From CAYSCZ01 sp964429655 (GTDB lineage Bacteria; Bacteroidota; Bacteroidia; Cytophagales; Cyclobacteriaceae), in NCBI GenBank assembly GCA_964429655.1, contig CAYSCZ010000060.1, positions 1 to 18,502 of the forward strand: a stretch of 18,502 nt of DNA, in the 5' to 3' direction. The notes below the pieces were generated by a model. The model did not search any database. It was given only the letters and a program-made list of their open reading frames with translations, and had not been told where the DNA came from. Below are positions 14,598-18,502 of this stretch, in pieces (the stretch's first letter is position 1; the number at the start of each line of letters is the position of its first letter). The position numbers were made by a program, and so were the translations under genes.

Positions 14598-15908
14598 ATG
14601 AATTTTGAAATACAATTACTTAAAGAATCAACAATAAAATCCCCATTAGGACTAAGCAATGTTAAAGGAGATAAGATTTTCAACTTCGTCACTGATGATG
14701 AAAAGATCTTACTCCATACCTCCTTAAGTGAGTTCGAGCGATGTAAAAAAGAGAATGGTGATCCATTAAGCCTGGAAAAAGCCGGACCAAGAAACAAGAT
14801 ATGTTTTGATCCCGATCAGGCCAAAGCTGCTATCGTCACTTGTGGCGGATTGTGCCCGGGTATTAATAACGTGATCAGAAGTGTGGTTATGGCACTATAT
14901 TATTATTATGGTGTGAAAAATATTTTTGGTATACCCTATGGATATGAAGGTTTTATTCCAGGCTATGGCCATGGGTTTGTTGATTTATATCCATACAAGG
15001 TCAAAGATATCCATGAATTTGGTGGAACAATCCTTGGTTCCTCCAGGGGCGGGCAAAGTGTCCCGGCTATAGTTGATACCATAGAAGCGAAAGGTATTAA
15101 CCTTGTCTTTGCCATTGGCGGGGATGGTACGCTAAGAGGCGCAAATGATATTGGAGATGAGATCTTACAACGTGGGCTGGATGCTGTCGTGGTTGGCATT
15201 CCCAAGACTATTGATAACGACATCAACCTAATCGAAAAATCATTTGGCTTCGAGACGGCCTTCAATGTTGCAAGTCCAATAATACGTGATGCACATAATG
15301 AAGCCAGAGGAGCATACAATGGGATAGCCATTGTTAAGCTCATGGGCCGTGATAGCGGGTTTATTGCGGCTTCTGCTGCACTTTCTATGCAGGTGGTGAA
15401 TTTTGTGCTTATCCCAGAGATGGATTTTAAACTACATGGCAAAAATGGATTTTTGGAGGTTTTAAGGAAGAGGCTGGACCACCGCCACCATGCTGTAATC
15501 GTGGTGGCCGAGGGTGCAGGTCAACATCTATTTGAAGGTGAGGAAAGAACCAAGGATGCCTCGGGAAATATTCTTCATAAAGATATTGGCGTGTATTTGA
15601 AGGACAAGATCAAAGAATATTTTAAAGCGGTCAATTATGACATCACCGTAAAGTACATCGATCCCAGTTACATCATAAGAAGTGCCCCTGCAAATGCCAG
15701 TGACAGTATTTTTTGCAGCCGACTGGCATATCATGCCGTGCATGGTGCCATGGCTGGTAAGACAAATTTTGTGGTTGGACAGGTTAATGGACAGTTTGTG
15801 TACCTGCCAATTTCAGCGGTGGTTAAGAAGCGAAAAAAAGTAGACCTGGAGGATGAATTCTGGTTTGCCGTGTTAGAGAGCACAGGTCAGCCTTTTGTTA
15901 TGGCTTAA
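14598..15908 (+). CDS. pfkA: 6-phosphofructokinase, group II-like, probably ATP-dependent
   Basis: A 436-residue enzyme of the PFK superfamily, phosphorylating fructose 6-phosphate in glycolysis. Motifs are TCGGLCPGINNVIR (81-94), YGYEGF (114-119), GGTILGSSRGG (142-152), IGGDGTLRGA (173-182), PKTIDNDI (202-209, catalytic Asp206), MGRDSGFIA (249-257) and PSYIIRS (356-362). Gly177 in GGDG is the residue found in ATP-users, where PPi enzymes carry Asp. Lys203 in PKTIDND is the residue usual in PPi enzymes. This mixed pair occurs in the long ATP-dependent PFKs such as those of trypanosomatids. The N-terminal extension of about 75 residues is also typical of that long group. It stands alone with its own promoter. 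Confidence 0.92.
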   Translation: MNFEIQLLKESTIKSPLGLSNVKGDKIFNFVTDDEKILLHTSLSEFERCKKENGDPLSLEKAGPRNKICFDPDQAKAAIVTCGGLCPGINNVIRSVVMALYYYYGVKNIFGIPYGYEGFIPGYGHGFVDLYPYKVKDIHEFGGTILGSSRGGQSVPAIVDTIEAKGINLVFAIGGDGTLRGANDIGDEILQRGLDAVVVGIPKTIDNDINLIEKSFGFETAFNVASPIIRDAHNEARGAYNGIAIVKLMGRDSGFIAASAALSMQVVNFVLIPEMDFKLHGKNGFLEVLRKRLDHRHHAVIVVAEGAGQHLFEGEERTKDASGNILHKDIGVYLKDKIKEYFKAVNYDITVKYIDPSYIIRSAPANASDSIFCSRLAYHAVHGAMAGKTNFVVGQVNGQFVYLPISAVVKKRKKVDLEDEFWFAVLESTGQPFVMA

Positions 15909-15948
15909 AAAGCTTTAATCCTGCGAGAAACGGATTGGTTATAAAAAA

Positions 15949-15971
15949 AAGAGGCCGGTAAATGGCCTCTT
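15949..15971. terminator. Hairpin terminator between convergent genes
   Basis: AAGAGGCC (15949-15956) and GGCCTCTT (15964-15971) form an 8-bp stem with a 7-base loop. Preceding A residues give a strong U-tract on the minus strand, fitting the secreted-protein gene that ends at 16009. On the plus strand the following CTTACTCTT is weakly T-rich, so it may also end the phosphofructokinase transcript. Confidence 0.8.
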
Positions 15972-16008
15972 CTTACTCTTATGGAAACTTTTTAAGTGTT
16001 TTTGTAAA

Positions 16009-16596
16009 TCAAATGCCAGAAAATGCTACACTTTTCATTGTGATATGGCCTTCTGAATTAACCACAATCTTTGTGCTATCGTCCATTAATGACAGGTTAG
16101 AGTCATATTTTTTGCCTTCTACTTTACCGGTGTATTGAACCCTGCCTGTCTTGTTGTCGATTACCATTTTCATTGGATCCATCGAAATAGAGTTCACTCT
16201 GACGATGGAGACCTCCGACAAACGGGTTACTTCAGGTATATCATAATATCTGCTGGCATTCAGGTCGAGGCTAACATTTCCATGTAAGAACTCAACATCC
16301 AATACCTGTATGCTGAATGCATCGACCACTTTTAGCTGGTATTTACCTTCCGGTAGATTATCCATCTCAAATTGCTCTTCAAAACTTTCACTAGCTATCA
16401 CTTCATTTTTATAAAGAATGCTATCCATATTATTTAAGAAGTAAACTTCGAGATCTTTAGCAGTCTCGCTAATAATAACCGAAAAAGCCTTCGATCCCAG
16501 GACTTCTACCTGGAATTCAGTTTTTGGAGTTTTTGCAAAACCAAGGGTAGCAATGACTGTCATTGCGAATCCTAAAAATACTTTCATGTTTTTCAT
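16009..16596 (-). CDS. Secreted protein of unknown function
   Basis: A 195-residue protein with a clear signal peptide (KVFLGFAMTVIATLGFA, cleavage likely before KTPKT at about residue 21). The mature part begins with beta-strand-like segments, FQVEVLGSKAFSVIISETAK and LEVYFLNNMDSILYKNEV. Then comes LPEGKYQLKVVD, typical of immunoglobulin-like or carboxypeptidase-regulatory-like folds that read 'G.Y.L.V'. No enzyme motif and no type IX sorting tail were seen. The ATG at 16594-16596 was chosen because it starts the signal peptide; the upstream open frame (to 16650) would place 18 extra residues before it. An ATG at 16585-16587 is also possible. It is divergent from the AraC gene and may be under its control (inference). 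Confidence 0.75.
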   Translation of the reverse strand: MKNMKVFLGFAMTVIATLGFAKTPKTEFQVEVLGSKAFSVIISETAKDLEVYFLNNMDSILYKNEVIASESFEEQFEMDNLPEGKYQLKVVDAFSIQVLDVEFLHGNVSLDLNASRYYDIPEVTRLSEVSIVRVNSISMDPMKMVIDNKTGRVQYTGKVEGKKYDSNLSLMDDSTKIVVNSEGHITMKSVAFSGI

Positions 16597-16704
16597 CGTT
16601 TGTTTATTTACTCGTTTAAAGACGCGCAAACATACGCCGGAGTTGAACAATGAACTGGTTTATAATTTTCTTATTTATATTCATTATTAACACATTCATA
16701 ATAC

Positions 16705-16746
16705 AACATAGGGTTAACATGTTAAATAAGAACATAATCATGTTAA
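16705..16746. promoter_or_regulatory. Cluster of AACAT/ATGTT half-sites, candidate AraC-type regulator sites
   Basis: AACAT occurs at 16705, 16716 and 16731, and its complement ATGTT at 16719 and 16740. TTAACATGTTAA (16714-16725) is a perfect 12-bp palindrome. CATGTTAA is directly repeated at 16718-16725 and 16739-16746, 21 bases apart, i.e. two helical turns. This is the spacing known for AraC half-sites. It lies in the divergent spacer between the regulator and the secreted-protein gene. Confidence 0.5.
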
Positions 16747-16799
16747 TATTACACTATACTGAGATCGAACAATATTTAATCCAACCCGTTTTGATTGCT

Positions 16800-17672
16800 G
16801 TGAAAAACATATTACATCCTTCTTTAGAGCGGGTAAGTATTCCTTACGGTGCATCCATGAAAGTACGCTATTTTGATGATGTGGAAAGGAATACCAATCC
16901 TTTTTGGCATTATCATCCTGAGATGGAACTGGTCTATGTCAATGGTGGGAGTGGTAAAAGACATATTGGAAGTCACCTTTCTTACTTTCATGATGGAGAG
17001 CTGGTGCTTATCGGCGCAAATCTTCCACATCAGGGCTTTACCCAACGTTTGGCCAACTACAAATCAGAAACGGTAGTTCAAATGGTTCCCGATTTTCTCG
17101 GTTCAAATTTTTTTGACATTCCTGAGATGAAGGGAATCAAACATCTGCTTGAGAGGTCCAAAGCCGGACTGTCATTTCATGGAGAAAGTAAGAATAGAAT
17201 CGGCAGGAAGATTGAAGAACTTCCTTTTGTTGATAACTTCTCCCAGATATTGGCTATTTTAGAGATATTGAAAGATCTATCTGAAACCTATGAATTCCAA
17301 AAATTAAATGCTAAAGGATTCTCTTTGGAGATAGCTGCCCAGGATAATGATCGTATCAATATTGTATTGAACCATATCAGGGAAAATTTTCAAAAACAGA
17401 TAACATTAGGAGATATTACTGACCTGATTAGCATGACAGAGCCCTCTTTTTGCAGATATTTTAAAAAGCTTACTGGAAAGACATTTACGCAATTTCTAAA
17501 CGAATATCGTCTAGTACATGCATCAAAATTGTTGGCTGAGAAAAAATCCAGCATCACTGAGGTTTGCTTTGAGAGTGGTTTTACTAACTACTCACACTTT
17601 AATAAGCAGTTCTTGAAATTTACCGGTAAGAGCCCCTCTAAATATCGTTCTGAGGTAAAACAAATCATTTAG
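16800..17672 (+). CDS. AraC-family transcriptional regulator
   Basis: About 290 residues from a proposed GTG start. The N-terminal cupin-like sensor domain begins at HPSLERVSIPYGASMKVRYF and contains FWHYHPEMELVYV and FHDGELVLIGANLPHQGF, a sugar-binding-like jelly roll. The C-terminal domain has two helix-turn-helix units: ITLGDITDLISMTEPSFCRY with FKKLTGKTFTQFLNEYRL, then ITEVCFESGFTNYSHFNKQF and FLKFTGKSPSKYR. The frame is open back to an ATG at 16650, but that stretch encodes a low-complexity hydrophobic sequence and holds the half-site cluster, so it is probably leader. Alternative starts are ATG 16740 and ATG 16857, the latter cutting into the sensor domain. It probably senses a small molecule and may control itself and the divergent secreted-protein gene. 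Confidence 0.88.
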   Translation: MKNILHPSLERVSIPYGASMKVRYFDDVERNTNPFWHYHPEMELVYVNGGSGKRHIGSHLSYFHDGELVLIGANLPHQGFTQRLANYKSETVVQMVPDFLGSNFFDIPEMKGIKHLLERSKAGLSFHGESKNRIGRKIEELPFVDNFSQILAILEILKDLSETYEFQKLNAKGFSLEIAAQDNDRINIVLNHIRENFQKQITLGDITDLISMTEPSFCRYFKKLTGKTFTQFLNEYRLVHASKLLAEKKSSITEVCFESGFTNYSHFNKQFLKFTGKSPSKYRSEVKQII

Positions 17673-17775
17673 GTTATATTACTGATATACCTGTGACTAC
17701 TATGGGCAGTGCACCTAATTTTTTTCAAGTGTGCCAGTTAATAAATAGATTAGAATTCATGAAAATAAAATTGAA

Positions 17776-18396
17776 ATGAACAAAAAAGCACTAATTATTG
17801 ATCTGGACAATACCATTTACCCGGTTTCATCCATTGGCAGGGAGCTGTTTGATCCATTGTTTAAATTAATAGCAGCCAGTGATGAATATAAAGACGACCT
17901 TGAAGAAATAAAAAAAGACATCATGCGGAGGCCTTTTCAAAAAGTGGCAAATCAATACCATTTCAGTGCCGGGTTATTATCGAAAGGTGTGGAAATACTT
18001 CAGGAAGTTACCTGTGAGATGGACATGTCTCCCTTTGATGATTACCAGTTCATAAAAGATCTTACAATCAGAAAATTTTTGGTTACTTCAGGTTTTACCA
18101 AAATGCAGCAGAGTAAAGTAAGGCAATTAAATATTGAGCAAGACTTTGAGGAGATCCATATTGTGGATCCTCAATTATCCAGCAATACTAAAATGGATGC
18201 ATTTAAAGACATTATGGAACGTCATAATTTTTTAACAAGTGACCTGCTGGTGATAGGTGATGATCCAAATTCTGAAATTGAAGCTGCAAAAGAACTGGGT
18301 ATCGATCATTTGCTTTATGATAGCGTGGATTTCAACCCGGACATTAAAGGTTTCAACCGAATAACAGACTTTAGAGCGGTTGAGCATTTTATTTAG
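17776..18396 (+). CDS. HAD-superfamily hydrolase
   Basis: A 206-residue phosphatase-like protein. Motif I is IIDLDNTIYP, with Asp9 and Asp11 (nucleophile and acid/base). A helical C1-type cap follows at about 15-90. Motif II is FLVTSGF (101-107), with Thr104 or Ser105. Lys139 serves as motif III. Motif IV is VIGDDPNSEIEAAKELG (159-175), with the acidic pair binding Mg2+. The pattern resembles haloacid dehalogenase-like and phosphoglycolate phosphatase-like members. The substrate cannot be named. It follows the AraC gene by 103 bases in the same direction, but its own promoter is likely. Confidence 0.88.
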   Translation: MNKKALIIDLDNTIYPVSSIGRELFDPLFKLIAASDEYKDDLEEIKKDIMRRPFQKVANQYHFSAGLLSKGVEILQEVTCEMDMSPFDDYQFIKDLTIRKFLVTSGFTKMQQSKVRQLNIEQDFEEIHIVDPQLSSNTKMDAFKDIMERHNFLTSDLLVIGDDPNSEIEAAKELGIDHLLYDSVDFNPDIKGFNRITDFRAVEHFI

Positions 18397-18475
18397 CCAG
18401 GGTTTTTAGAATTTCAGCCTGTCTGGTCATTTCCCAGTGGTCAAGGCTTGACAGTCCCTTGTCTCTTAAACCATT
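18389..18475 (-). pseudogene. Possible C-terminal coding tail of an unidentified gene
   Basis: A minus-strand frame of 28 codons ends at 18389, with the HAD stop codon overlapping it. It reads LRDKGLSSLDHWEMTRQAEI, then LKTLAK and stop. It opens after an in-frame TGA at 18476-18478, so it is not continuous with a gene entering from the right edge unless a frameshift lies there. The composition looks protein-like, but I do not recognise a family. Confidence 0.2.
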
Positions 18476-18502
18476 TCAATTCTATTATAGTGCGATTGGA
18501 AG

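Noticed and set aside
16650..16799. Extra 50-residue N-terminus of the AraC-type regulator (hydrophobic, starting MNWFIIFLF)
   Set aside because: It looks like translated AT-rich leader, carries the half-site cluster, and is not part of the usual cupin domain.

Overview
The window looks like chromosomal DNA of a Bacteroidota bacterium, most likely of the Cytophagales type. The evidence is the AT-rich composition, weak or absent Shine-Dalgarno sequences before most genes, a clear TAnnTTTG-type -7 element before one gene, and protein families typical of that phylum. No rRNA, tRNA, CRISPR array, insertion sequence or phage gene was seen.

Layout. (1) Bases 1-1810 are a small gene graveyard. It holds the tail of a degenerate sensor histidine kinase, two diverged copies (125 bp, 9 mismatches) of the 3' end of an S-adenosylhomocysteinase gene, an intact MazF/PemK-type toxin-antitoxin pair lying between those copies, two strong palindromes, and a remnant of a Fic-family gene. 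(2) Bases 1810-4827 on the minus strand form an arsenic-response operon, arsR-arsM-arsC, followed in the same direction by an MscS-type channel gene. (3) Bases 4828-5315 are a long AT-rich spacer carrying the candidate ars promoter and operator. (4) Bases 5316-7302 hold three small multi-pass membrane proteins of unknown function. (5) Bases 7374-7727 encode a SnoaL/NTF2-like protein with its own terminator. (6) Bases 7858-13303 on the minus strand are a complete tripartite RND efflux operon (adaptor, pump, outer-membrane channel), whose genes overlap through TAATG junctions. (7) Bases 13454-14468 on the minus strand hold pdxH and a small rhodanese gene. (8) Bases 14598-15908 on the plus strand encode a 6-phosphofructokinase with a mixed ATP/PPi signature. 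(9) Bases 16009-17672 hold a secreted protein of unknown function, divergent from an AraC-family regulator; between them is a cluster of AACAT/ATGTT half-sites. (10) Bases 17776-18396 encode a HAD hydrolase, and a short minus-strand coding tail lies at the right edge.

How the parts work together. The ars genes form a sensing, reducing and methylating module: ArsR represses, a thioredoxin-type ArsC reduces arsenate, and ArsM methylates arsenite. No arsenite permease is present in the window. The RND operon can assemble a full envelope-spanning exporter by itself. The rest is ordinary metabolism (PLP synthesis, glycolysis) and single regulators. I did not find a clearly new multi-gene system. 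The best leads are the toxin-antitoxin cassette bracketed by duplicated ahcY 3' ends, the helically phased half-site array before the AraC gene, and the arsM/arsC operon with an ArsR that lacks the classical metal-site motif.
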